Shown here piece after piece: positions 33,980-45,669 of a DNA stretch of 64,000 nucleotides. This DNA is from Candidatus Altimarinota bacterium (GTDB taxonomy: Bacteria > Patescibacteriota > Gracilibacteria > BD1-5 > UBA6164). The DNA lies in NCBI GenBank assembly GCA_020629795.1, contig JAHDCR010000003.1, forward strand, positions 45,925-109,924. Reading direction: 5' to 3'. Numbering within the stretch: position 1 is the first letter of the stretch; each line of letters opens with the position of its first letter. Position numbers and translations under genes: made by a program. The notes under the pieces are model-generated. The model ran no database searches. It saw only the letters and a list, made by a program, of their open reading frames with translations, and was not told the origin of the DNA.

Positions 33980-35611
33980 ATGATACACATCAAAATAGAT
34001 GACACGATCGTAGATATAGTTGATAAAATGGAGCTGGAAAAGTCTCAAGAAATCATACTTGATTTCCCACTTGGTCATCCCATATTGCATAACTATATCT
34101 CACTTAAAATCATAAAGTCCAAAGCCAAAGACAAAAAACTCATTATTGCCACAACAGATAAAATTTGAAAAAAGATCTGAAAACAAATCTGAATTGAATA
34201 TTCAGTTATAAAAAGTAAGGGATTCATTGAAAAGGCCTCTACAGAATCTCTACTTGGGCATAACTATACTTTTTGGGAATATCTAAAATTTCAGATTTCC
34301 TGATACAAGTCTGAGATCTTTAACACCATCCAAAGCCATAAAAAATTTCACACTCTTTGAAAGTACTCAAGATCTTCATATGAAAAAATTTGAGTTACTA
34401 TCTTTATGCTCTGACTCGTTACAAGTTTAATTATTTTTTTATTTATATATTATTTTGCTATTAGTAAAAGCTATATTGAAATTAAACCTGAAATTATAAT
34501 AAAAAAAGAAGCCTATAACTTTATTTTCACACCAAATATACCCGAAACAATACTATGAAATAATAGATATGTGAAAATTGATCCCATCTCTAAAACACTC
34601 TATAGTTCTGATACATATGCAGCTACGCAAATATTAGAAAACAACAATATAGCTAGATGAGAAATTGAGATCTTTAATCTTTTGCCAGAAGAACAAACTC
34701 TAGTTCCAAATACACGTTTTATGACAGATGATTGACTCATATTTAGAACTGAAACGTGGATAAATATACCTGCATCTACAAAAGATAATTTTTGAAATAC
34801 AAGTCCTTGAATAGCCTCGGTCAATGTAAGAAGTGAAATCAAGGACGAATCATGAGCATATATATGAGAAAAATGAAATATACCAAAAGACACACATCTC
34901 ATTATACCATGATTAGATATATCTCTCCAAGAAGAAATATATTGAAAAACGAAGATTCAGTTTACTGGCTGAACAAATGATTTTCAAAAAGTCATCTCTC
35001 AAGAAGATATAGACAGAGCAAAAGAATTATTCACAAAAAAACTCGAAAGTGAAGTTATTGCATCAATAAAAAATAACATACTATCAGGAAACAAACAAAA
35101 TAACACATCTTTAGATATACTTCCTGGAGTTAATAGTATTAGTTATGACAACATAGAAATCAATCTTGAGCCAGGAATTGAAGCTGGAGTTCTTCAAGAT
35201 AACTTCAAATTAGAATGAAGTATATCTGCAAATGTATACACGTATAATAAAGAAACGGTCATACAAAAATTAAAAACGCTCTTAAATGAAAAGAAACTAG
35301 AATGAGTCGAAAAAATCAATTATGTTGATGAAAACTCACTTCGTATGTCTGAACTTATATATGTAAATGATTCTCCTTTTTCAATGAAGTCCACCTTTGA
35401 GATGGAAGCTGTATATGTGCATGATTTTTTACACAAAAACAATAGTTTTACAGATTCCTTAAAACAGCAAATACGTTGAATGCCAAAAGAAGAAGCAGAA
35501 AGTTATTTACTTAATAATCCAAAGATCAGCAACGTCACAATAACCCTCAGACCATTTTTTGCTAAGAACATATCAAATATCTATAACAATATAATTTTCA
35601 ATATTGAATAG
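33980..35611 (+). CDS. Large single-TM protein with extracellular beta-rich domain (baseplate J-like?)
   Basis: MIHIKIDDTIVDIVDKMELEKSQEIILDFPLGHPILHNYISLKIIKSKAKDKKLIIATTDKIgKKIgKQIgIEYSVIKSKGFIEK...TM ATI..LVTSLIIFLFIYYFAISKSYIEIKPEIIIKKEAY.... Confidence 0.7.
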
Positions 35612-35621
35612 TATACTAAAT

Positions 35622-35676
35622 TAGTAAAACACACTAAAATATGCTATTATTAAAATAATATATTTTAGTGTGTTTT
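35622..35676. terminator. Long perfect inverted repeat (likely terminator) directly before the SulP gene
   Basis: aaacacactaaaatat...atattttagtgtgtttt. Confidence 0.7.
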
Positions 35677-37479
35677 ATGATCCAAAAAATATTTCCATTC
35701 TTAGTATGGATATCAGAGCTTAGAGATAAAAATGTCTTGAAAAAAGACATTATAGCTGGACTGAGTGTATCATTCATTCTTATTCCACAATCAATGGCTT
35801 ATTCTCAACTAGCATGACTCCCTATTGAAGTAGGTTTATATACGGCATTCATCCCTGTTATAGTCGCTGCCCTATTTTGATCCTCACCACAAATGTCAAC
35901 AGGACCAATTACCATAGTGTCACTTATGACAGCTACTGCACTGGCTCCGATTGCAGCTAGTGGAACAGAATGATATATTGCATATGCATCATTGCTTGCA
36001 TTATTTATAGGGCTGATATATCTACTTATATGATGCCTGAGAATGTGAGTTATAGTAGATTTTCTTTCTCATCCAGTAATAATTGGTTTTACAAATGCAG
36101 CTGCGATACTCACTATCACCTCACAACTTGCTAAAATATTTTGAGTAAGTCCAGAAAAATGAGATAGTTTTATTAGTAATTTTTATTTTTTAATCCAAAG
36201 CATCATATCAGAGACACATATAGCAACTGTATTTTGCTGAGTGCTTTCTATTATATTCTTAATATTATTCTGAAAAGTATTTAAAAAACTACCTAGAGTA
36301 TTGTTTTTGTTAGTTTTTAGTATATTATTTTCATACATATTTTGATATGGACCAGAATACAACTGAGCCATAGTAGGTAATATCCCCAGCAAGCTCCCAC
36401 TTATTTCACTAGATTTTCTTTATATTAGCATTTCATGAGCCGGCTTCCAAGATATTTTAAGACTGTTTATATTTGCCGTAGTTATATCCCTAATTGGTTT
36501 TACCCAATCAATATCAGTAGCTAAATATGTGTCATACGCAACTAAGAAGCCTCTAAATCCAAATAAAGAACTCATATGACAATGACTTGCAAATATAAGC
36601 TCGAGTTTATTTTGAGGATATTGAGTAGCTTGAAGTCTCAGTAAAACTGCAGTGAATCTCAAGGCATGAGCAAAAACATGACTCACATCAGTCGTTACAG
36701 GTATTATGGTATGAATCACGCTTTTATTTTTAACACCTGTATTATCCTATCTCCCTGTTGCAACGCTAGCTGCAATAATAATTCTTGCAGTAATTAATAT
36801 GATTCGCTTTGCCCCTCTACACAAAGCATGGAAGATAGAAAAACATGATGCCATTATCGGATACATAACTTTTATTACTACACTCGTATTTGCTCCAAAT
36901 ATTGAAATTTGAGTTGTTATTTGAGTTTTACTTTCACTAGTGTTTTTTATTTATAGATCTATGAGGCCAAAAGTAACAGAACTTTCTCTTTACAAAGATG
37001 GCACCTACAGAGACGTAGATTTATTCTGACTAAAAACAAGCAAGGATATTTGAGTCTATAGATTTGATTGAAGCTTGTATTTTGCAAATGCCTGATTTTT
37101 TGAATCAAGTATATTAAATTATATAGCAAATAAGAAAAAAATATCGTATATTATACTAGATTTCGAGTGGGTAAATAACATAGATTCTTCAGCGGAACAG
37201 ATGCTGTGAAATTTAATACGACAACTCAAAGAAAATAACGTCAAAGTATATATAACTTGAGTAAGAACAAAAGTACTAGAGAAGTTAATGGTATCAAAAT
37301 TTATTAAAAATTTTTGAGAAAAAAGAATTTTACTCAATATATCTGAAGCACTTGATTCGATTAAATTAGAGTCCAAAAAATTGGATTTTAGTCCATTAAA
37401 AAATTACAAAAAAGACAAAAAGAAGAACCCAGAACTCAAAAAGAAAGTCCTAAAGCAAATTGAAAAAATTTCAGATTAA
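35677..37479 (+). CDS. SulP-family anion transporter with STAS domain
   Basis: MIQKIFPFLVWISELRDKNVLKKDIIAGLSVSFILIPQSMAYSQLAgLPIEVGLYTAFIPVIVAALFgSSPQMSTGPITIVSLMTATALAPIA...; C-terminal STAS YIILDFEWVNNIDSSAEQML. Confidence 0.95.
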
Positions 37480-38174
37480 AACTGAGGAGAATCAAGTAAC
37501 ATATACCCCTCTCCCCTTACTGTTTTAACCCAATCACTCAAGTTGTATAACTTGAGTGATTTTTTAAGTCGCAGTATTTTTATACGGATGTTTTTTTCCT
37601 CATCATGTTCACCCCAAATTTTTTCACTGAGATATTGATTTGACACTAATTCCTCTTTGTTAATTAAAAGTAGTAGTAAGACATGTTTACTTCATTTACT
37701 TAAATTGAGTTTTGTATTTTGAAAGTAAAATTCACAGTTTCATAGCCTATACTCTAAATCTCTATAATATAATATCTTTTTAATAGAATAGTATTCATTA
37801 AAAAGATAATTATTAAACCATCTTTTGATACGAATCTGTAATTCCCTGTTTCTAAAAGGTTTAATAATATAGTCATGAGCTCAATGATGAAATGTATCTT
37901 CTAGGATTTTATAGCAGTTAAATGCACTCATCATTATAATTGGAACGGTTGTATTTGATTTTCTAATAATCTTTAAAATATCAATTCCATGAAAATTATC
38001 TTGTCACAAACAAATATCCAAGAGAATAATATCATAACACGATATGTTTGAATTATTCAAAAAATCATTATACGAAGAAATAATGTTTATAATATTTGCA
38101 AAACTATTTTTCTTAAAACTATTCTCTAGGCTCTTGGAAAGTAAATTATCATCTTCTATAATTAATATATTCAT
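37476..38174 (-). CDS. OmpR-family response regulator
   Basis: MNILIIEDDNLLSKSLENSFKKNSF...YDIILLDICLgQDNFHGIDILKIIRKSNTTVPIIMMSAF...HDYIIKPFRNRELQIRIKR...VKTVRGEGYMLLDSPQF*. Confidence 0.92.
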
Positions 38175-38176
38175 TT

Positions 38177-40186
38177 TTATAAAACAATAGTGAATTTTGC
38201 TCATCAAAGTAATTTTGATCTTCAAACCTTAATTTCTCAGTCATGGAGATTAATAATCTTTTTACATAGGTATAACCCCATCCCTAATCAGGTAGCTTCT
38301 CAAGTTCCAGTTGTATATTTACTAAATACGGTATCTAAATCTGTGTCAGAAAATCAGATTCAATTATCTTCAAAAACTAAATTAATATTTCCTTTGATTT
38401 TTGATAGACTAACAAATATTTTTGGTGAATCAGATGCAATAAACTTAATAGAGTTATTGACTAAATTATGTATAACTTGCCTAAACTGAATTTCATCTAT
38501 TTCATGTATTAATCATTCATCTAATTTAGATTCTACTGAAAGGTTTTCAAAATTATAATTAAAGATATCTAACTCTGAAGCAATAAATTTACCCAATTTT
38601 ACCTGTGTTTTATATAATTTAACTTTATCAAGATCAAATTTTTCAGCAGAAAAAATATATTTTACTAATTTAGAAACTTTTACTAATTCATCATATAATA
38701 TTCAAATATCTTCTTGAACTTCTGTATCAATCTTTCATTTTAAATCATCCTTGATAGAATCTGTTAAAAAAAGAGTATTCGTAATAGGATTTTTAATCTC
38801 ATGTCATACATATGCAATAAATTCTTTTTGTTTATTCAGGAGATTATTGAATTCAATAGTTTTTTCATCAACTTTTTTATCCAAATTAATACTCAAATCT
38901 TGTATCTCTTTATACAAAGAAATGTATTGCAAATGTCACTGAAGAAATACAACAAATGATTTTAGTGCGATAATTTCTTCACGAGAAAAAACATTGGAAA
39001 GTGGTTTTCGTCATACTTCAAACAATATTTTCAATGATCAATTTGTATCATAACCAGGTAATATTAAATATATGTCTTTATGAATATCTAATATTTTCTT
39101 ATAGTTCTCAAATTTATTCTTATGATTTTCAATAAAAAATGTATCGTTTATGAAAACATCTCTCGAAATACCACTATCAAAATATTTACTTATTTCTGTA
39201 TGACATTCATCTCTATTATCTATCACTCTAATATGTCATATATGAAAATTTTGTTGAAAGTATTGAGATAAGAAAGTGTCTAAACTTTGTTTTGATGTTA
39301 ATCTGGGAATTTTTTCTTTTAGTGAAGATAGTCAATTTACTATGACATCGTCCTTTGAATGAGGTAAAATATATAAGAGTAAAAATTTTGATATACAGAT
39401 ATATATTAATAATCAAACGAAGAACTCGAAAATATATGTATTTCAAGATATGTTCCAAAATCTATGGTAAATATCTGGAAGTCTTTGGATATGGAAGTTT
39501 AAATAGTATACGATTACATATGAAAAAAGTACTGAAAAAGTAAATATAAAAATTTTTCATAGAGAGATTCGTATATCAGAAAATGCGTATCTATTATGAC
39601 CATACCAAAAACAAAATAACAATGGTATTAAAAATATAACTACCTCTCTTTCTAGCACAAATATTCCCTGCATAGGCAATATAATCTGAAATAATACTCA
39701 CAGCATAACAAAAATAGCAAATCACAAAGATATCAACATGATTCTACTTCTTTCTATTTTTCTTATTTTTGAAAATTTATAATATAACAAAAACATAAAT
39801 AATGGAAAAAATAGAAGATACAACAAAACATATAATGAATGTAAAAAACCATATGATTCATAATATGTTTCTGTAACTGGAGAGAATACCATTTCTGAGA
39901 TTACATATGGAGTTAATATTCCAAATCAAGCAAATATGAGTCAGGCTATGAATATAAATATAATTGTTCTGGTAAATTTTAAGCTTGTTTCTTTTTTATC
40001 AACGTTCCATAAAAATAAAAAAAATAAATATAAGCCTAATATTGATATACTAAACATTCACCTTGATAAATATATTAGTATTTCTGGATTATATGTAGTA
40101 GTAAATGATAACAAATACAAGGTTAACCAAATTCAAAAAAACAGTAGACACAGAAAAAAGAAATACGCACTAGAGTTTTTATACAC
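38177..40186 (-). CDS. Membrane sensor histidine kinase (GTG start likely)
   Basis: Multi-TM N-terminus; FIAYVgHEIKNPITNTLFLTDSIKDDLK (H-box), QVIHNLVNNSIKFIASDSPKIFVSL (N-box), FEDNgIgFSD (G1), ATgLGMGLYLCKKIINLHDgEIKVgRS (G2). Confidence 0.92.
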
Positions 40187-40331
40187 CCTAAAATAAGTGT
40201 ATCACGAGTAGATTAACATTGTAGTTATTGATATATAGAGGAATATATAAATTGGCATATTAATCTTTTTTAGCAAAGTAGGATTCACTAAAATATACAT
40301 ATTTTTGTAAATCCTACAAACTAAATCTGTA

Positions 40332-41270
40332 CTAGCGAAAACAAAACCTCCAGAAATCTCTTGGTGCAAGCGTGAGATTATCTTGATATGATGATACTAT
40401 GTTTTCCTGTAAATAAATATCATTTTGAACGTTTGTTCATTTTCAATGAAGCAGTTTAGGATCTATACAGCTAGATATTTCTAGAGCTTGGGCTCACATT
40501 TTTAGATATATTTTAGAAATATTTGTCCCGACTCTTGCTTCAGAAATACAGAGAGTATTTTCATCTAAGCTCATTGAGCAAAAAAATAATTTTAAGAGAT
40601 CATAAATATATTTTAAGCTTTTATACTCTTCACTGAGAGCTATACTTGTCCAAAAAAAAATCTTATCAGGAAAAGATTTTCATAATTTACTTTCTATTAC
40701 TCATCTCAAATCAGATTCATCTAAGCAATTACTATAGTATTGAGAAAACTCTCTTGTATATATAGTAGAAAAATCATCCACATATCAATCAATAAAACCT
40801 TGAATAGTACCATTCATATCTCGAAGAACAGATAAATATCAGTGACTAGTTGTGTATCGCTCATTTATTTCTCACATGTATGAAATACCGTATATTGGCA
40901 GCATAGTCGAAGTACAGTGATTACAGATAAAGTCCGGCTTTCATAAAATTTTTTCAATTTCAGAGACAGTCCTTTTTCTGACTTTGTTTGGTAGTGCTCC
41001 ATACATAGCCTCTTTTCAGACTATGGTTTTACAATTATCACACTTCAAGTATTCCTCTATACCATGAGCCCAAGCATCTTGCTCTATTTGATAAATTCTA
41101 TATAGGTCTGATTCTCAGATAAATTGTGGTTTTAAAGTACTTCATTGCAAATCACTTGAAGATCATTGTCATAACAAATTGACTACTTTTTGAGAGTATT
41201 TTTCAGTATTATTAAAAGTATTATTGTCTCAAGAAATTGCTATATCTGTTCGCGTAAAAGGAATCAACAT
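40332..41270 (-). CDS. Zn-ribbon + GNAT-like protein, paralog of the next gene
   Basis: MLIPFTRTDIAISgDNNTFNNTEKYSQKVVNLLgQgSSSDLQ...CDNCKTIVgKEAMYGALPNKVRKRTVSEIEKILgKPDFICNHCTSTMLPIYG...NGTIQGFIDgYVDDFS...ISKIYLKMgAQALE. Confidence 0.6.
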
Positions 41271-41272
41271 AT

Positions 41273-42118
41273 TTACTCTTTATAATAAGCTATCTGTGAA
41301 ACATCAGATTGTTGCATTATTTTTCTTGCTAGTTTTTTAAAATGTAACAATGGTCATTGAAAAGCTGAAAATCAGTCATTTTCCCATAAAAATCGTAACA
41401 CATCAGAATATTTATCAATAGACTGTATAACATATCAGTATTTATCTGAAACTACATCCTCAAATCACATACTTCTAGATACAGGATAAAATTTTCAATC
41501 ATATCTTGTTTCTCACACAACAGGTAGGTCAGAATAAACATCTCACATTTGAAAAAATAATTCCTGCATAAGTTTGTAACTTATTGCAGCATCTCTCACT
41601 TCTCTACTGACATATATTTGATGAAAACAAACCAACTCGTTTTCACTTGCGTCTTCTACTCAGAAAATTTTCTGTGAGAGTTCAGATACAATATCGTTTG
41701 GGGATAAGCCTCAAGGTCTAGTTTGAAATTCAAAGTTAGATATCGATTCAACCGTTCATTGAGACATGACACCAAATCATTCTACAGTGTCTCAAGATCA
41801 GAGCATTAAGACCATTGAAACATTTCATTTTATGTAATCCTTTACAAGTTGGTAAAACTCTTCACTCTTGTACATAAAACTTGTTGAACTCTCGCATTCT
41901 ATACAGCAAAAGTCATCTCAAGACCTAAGTTCATTATTAGTTTTTTTTGGATGTATATCTTCGATAGAATAGACTCTTCTACATCCAGTGTTATCACAAA
42001 TTTTATATTCTCAATAAGGTTTTTCTCACCAAACAACACTTTGTAAATCAAACAATTGTCTTAGATATTTTTCTGGAATATTTTCTGCATCTTCATAATT
42101 TTGATATTTTATCTGCAT
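41273..42118 (-). CDS. Zn-ribbon + GNAT-like protein
   Basis: MQIKYQNYEDAENIPEKYLRQLFDLQSVVggEKPYgEYKICDNTgCRRVYSIEDIHPKKTNNELRSgDDFCCIECESSTSF...VSREVRDAAISYKLMQELFFQMgDVYS...FYPVSRSMgFEDVV. Confidence 0.6.
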
Positions 42119-42288
42119 ATATTTTTTATTATAAATATTTAAGATACAGATAATACATAAACTTTGTTACGAAAGAGTTACATTAAATATTAAAATTACA
42201 TTAAATTTTACATAAGAAAATATTAAAAAAATATGAAAAAACTAGAATGCTATTAGTATGGTAGTAAATTAGCATTAAAATTGACTAC

Positions 42289-42960
42289 ATGCATATAATG
42301 GTAATAGATGATGAGAAAATCTTGTCAAAACAACTTAAAACTAAATTAGAGCGAAATTGATATGAAGTTTCGCTTATCAACAGTTATAAACAATTTTTAA
42401 AAACAGATACTTTAGACCACATAGATTTATTTTTAGTTGATATATCACTTTGAGATGGAAATTGAATCGATATTGTAAAAATGTTAAAAAAATCGACACA
42501 TACTCAAGATACATCAATTATATTTATTTCTTGACATACAGAGCTATCTTTAAAAATACAATGACTTGATGCATGAGGAGATGATTATATCATGAAACCA
42601 TTTGAGTTTGATGAACTTCTTGCTAGAATTCGTAGCAATCTCAGAAAAAAATACCCAACAGTAATATCGAGTACTTTAAAGTATAAAAATATCACTTTTG
42701 AAACATCTAGTAGAAGTGTTTTTTTGAATAAAGAAGAAATAACCCTATCAAAAAAAGAAAAACAAATACTTGAACACATGATGTTATATCAAGGAACATG
42801 TATTTCTAAACATCAATTGCAAAAAATGTTCTGGAAAACAAATATGAGTGCAACTCTTCCAGAAAACACCATCAACGTTACAATATGTAATCTCAGAAAA
42901 AAAATTTGAAAACAAGCTGAAATAAAAACTATAAGATGAGAATGATACACACTTTTATAA
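42289..42960 (+). CDS. OmpR-family response regulator
   Basis: MHIMVIDDEKILSKQLKTKLERNgYEVSLINSYKQFLKTDTLDHIDLFLVDISLgDGNgIDIVKMLKKSTHTQDTSIIFISgHTELSLKIQgLDAggDDYIMKPFEFDELLARIRSNLRKK...NVTICNLRKKIgKQAEIKTIRgEgYTLL*. Confidence 0.95.
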
Positions 42961-43065
42961 GCTTTATTAAATTAGCATTAAATTTTAATGAGAAAATAAC
43001 AGTGATATTTGAATAATAATTCAAGCTGCTGTATAATATTATTTTAATAGATATAAGATAGTATC

Positions 43066-43524
43066 ATGTACGTAGAAATCATTGATGATAATATTGAGTT
43101 AACTCGTCATTTAAAGAAATCATTCATAAAAAAATGATTTTGAGTTACCGTGTATAATAGTAGAAATGATTTTTTAAAAACATCGAATTTCAGTGCAGAT
43201 TTTTTTCTAATGGATATTAATTTATGAGACTGAAATTGACTTGATCTCATTGAACACCTTCGAATTGTTAAAAAAATTGATTCCCCTGTTATCGTTATGT
43301 CAGGACAAACTGTCACTGGAACCAAAAAAGATAGCTTTATTATATGAGCTGATGATTTCCTGGAAAAACCATTTACATTTGGTGAATTGGAAGAAAGAAT
43401 GAACGATATACTCTCACATGTAACTTCAAGAACCAAGATTGAATGTGGTTGTGAGGATAAACCCTTATTTTCATGTCTTTCCGAGAATGAAAAAATAAAA
43501 ATTTTCAATAAAAGCTCTACATAA
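43066..43524 (+). CDS. Receiver-only response regulator with short Cys-containing tail
   Basis: MYVEIIDDNIELTRHLKKSFIKKgFgVTVYNSRNDFLKTSNFSADFFLMDINLgDgNgLDLIEHLRIVKKIDSPVIVMSGQTVTGTKKDSFIIgADDFLEKPFTFGELEERM...IECGCEDKPLFSCLSENEK. Confidence 0.9.
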
Positions 43525-43536
43525 CTAAATATACTT

Positions 43537-44970
43537 TTACTCTCATCAAATCCCTCTCCCCCTTGGCTGATCTCAATCATGCAACACAGCTTGAGAATGT
43601 AATAATTTAACAGCTAATGCTGAATCATGAACCTTTGGAGTAGTGCGGTCTAACATTTTTTTTTCAAAATCTGTGAGTAGTATTTTCCTGAGTCACAGTT
43701 GTCTCCATTTTGTTTTAGAACCACACTTTGTAGCTATAGCTCTTGCTAAATCTAGAGCATCTAAAATAGCTTGATTTGCTCCCTGTCCTTTAAACGGACT
43801 CATCGGATGCATCGCATCTCAAATAAGGGTTATATTTCATAAATTCTGTAAAAATTCAGGTCCTAGTATCTCTCTATCATATACAGGATAGCCAGAAATT
43901 AAAGAAGTTTTCGTTGCCTCAAGTATTTCTGGAATAGGACTATGCCAATCTGACAGTCTTCTTATTCACTCTTGTTTCAAGGTATTGGATCATTTTTTGC
44001 TTAATTTTATAGCTTCTGTTTCATTCATAGGAAAACTGAGCTGCCACATAATAGAATCTTTATCATATGGCATAACATAAATTCTTTCATGAGCATTTAC
44101 TGTTTGGAATACTGTTTCACCATCTAAAAGATCAAGTTCAATATTTCACAGAGATTCTATGGGACAAATTCAAAGTATGACAATACAACCTAAATATCTC
44201 AGAGGTGTAGTATTATTTTCAAGCTGCAAACTACGTACTTGGCTTCTAATACCATCTGCTCCAACCACTAAATCAGCTTTGGCAATTTTTGTAGTATTTC
44301 CTACTTGAAACTCTAAATCAAATTGAGATTCATGATTAGGTGATATGCTTATTAATTGATGTCCCCACTTTATTTCTCTCTCATCAACTAAACCATTCAA
44401 TAATTCCTTACGTAAACTTTGCCTGGAAATATGTATATTTCTTGGTTTTGTATTTTTATTACGCTCTTCTTCTGTTAATTTTCTTCTTCACCATTCTCAT
44501 ATTAGCTTTCAAGATGAATCATGAACTTTGTGTAAAATAGAGATAATACCATCTTTCAAATCAAAAATTCATAATCAAGCTACTGCTTTACTCGCTTGTT
44601 GAAGCGTTAAGCCGTATCATTGGCTTCGAGAATTAAAACTCTCATCTCGCTCGTAGAGTGTATATGGAATTCACCTATGAAGGCACGCAAGAGCTAAGGC
44701 AACTCAACCTATACCTCAACCTATAATCGCAACATTAGGAAATTCTTTATTTATTTCAGGAAAAGCTTGTGATTTCAGTATGCCATATCAATGACAATTT
44801 TTACATATATCAATATGCGGTACAAGTGCTTTAGGTCTAGTTATTCAGGCTATTCCCTGCTCAAACTTTTGTAATCTCCTTGCATAACGACGTTTAGCTC
44901 ACTTTCAAATTGTGAGCTGGATTTTTCCATATCAATTACACACAGAACAAGGAATATAATAATTTTTCAT
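43537..44970 (-). CDS. FAD-dependent monooxygenase (UbiH/PHBH-like) with N-terminal double-CxxC extension
   Basis: MKNYYIPCSVCNgYgKIQLTIgKgAKRRYARRLQKFEQgIAgITRPKALVPHIDICKNCHgYGILKSQAFPEINKEFPNVAIIGgGIGgVALALACLHRgIPYTLYERDE...ADLVVGADGIRSQVRS...GNITLIgDAMHPMSPFKGQGANQAILDALDLARAI. Confidence 0.92.
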
Positions 44971-44993
44971 ACAGCTAATATATTCATAATACT

Positions 44994-45028
44994 AAAAAAA
45001 TCACTTCTATTTCTAGAAGTGATTTTTT
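44994..45028. terminator. Hairpin terminator, near-identical to 47734-47767
   Basis: aaaaaatcacttctatttctagaagtgattttt. Confidence 0.8.
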
Positions 45029-45142
45029 ACTTATTTATGGCAACACAAGAAGGAGCTACATAGAACTTTTTTCATCACTTACTAAAGAAAATATAGAATA
45101 TCTCTCTGAATTATGGAATGATACTATAAATACTATCTAGTC

Positions 45143-45652
45143 CTAGCCTTGTTTTTTACCTAATATATCTCTAGTTTTCTGAGCTCCATCACTTACCTGT
45201 TCTTGAGCTTCATCAGAGAAGTATAACTCAGGATTAACTATTACTCACTTATACACTCCTCTTTCTGGAAGGGTTTCATCAGTTAATTCATAAGTATTTG
45301 AAACTACAAGATATTCAAAGTCGCTATATTCAAACCCACCTAATATTTCTCAAACTTGATATTTTCCATCTATTTTATGAGGACTCATTCTAGTGGTTCA
45401 TTCTAAACTATCTTTATATGCTGCATCATTATTTGCTCTAAAATTGATAGATTGTGATTTTAGAACTTTTACAAGCAGAAAATCACTACTCAGTTCATTT
45501 ATATCAGTAGAGTCTAAATCTAATTGTTCCAAAGTTCTTGAAAATTCTGAAATAGGGAGCAATACATCTTGATAGCTAGTAAAATCTATATCTTCTCACC
45601 TATAAGATATGGTTCAATTAACTATAGGTAATGTTTCATTTATTTTATTCAT
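45143..45652 (-). CDS. Hypothetical protein, third gene of kinase-like operon
   Basis: MNKINETLPIVNgTISYRgEDIDFTSYQDVLLPISEFSRTLEQLDLDSTDINELSSDFLLVKVLKSQSINFRANNDAAYKDSLEgTTRMSPHKIDGKYQVgEILGGFEYSDFEYLVVSNTYELTDETLPERGVYKgVIVNPELYFSDEAQEQVSDGAQKTRDILGKKQG*. Confidence 0.7.
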
Positions 45653-45669
45653 TCTAAATATATTAAATA

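Noticed and set aside
33980-35611. Phage baseplate/contractile injection system
   Set aside because: Only a weak resemblance to baseplate-J-like proteins; no sheath, tube or spike genes nearby.
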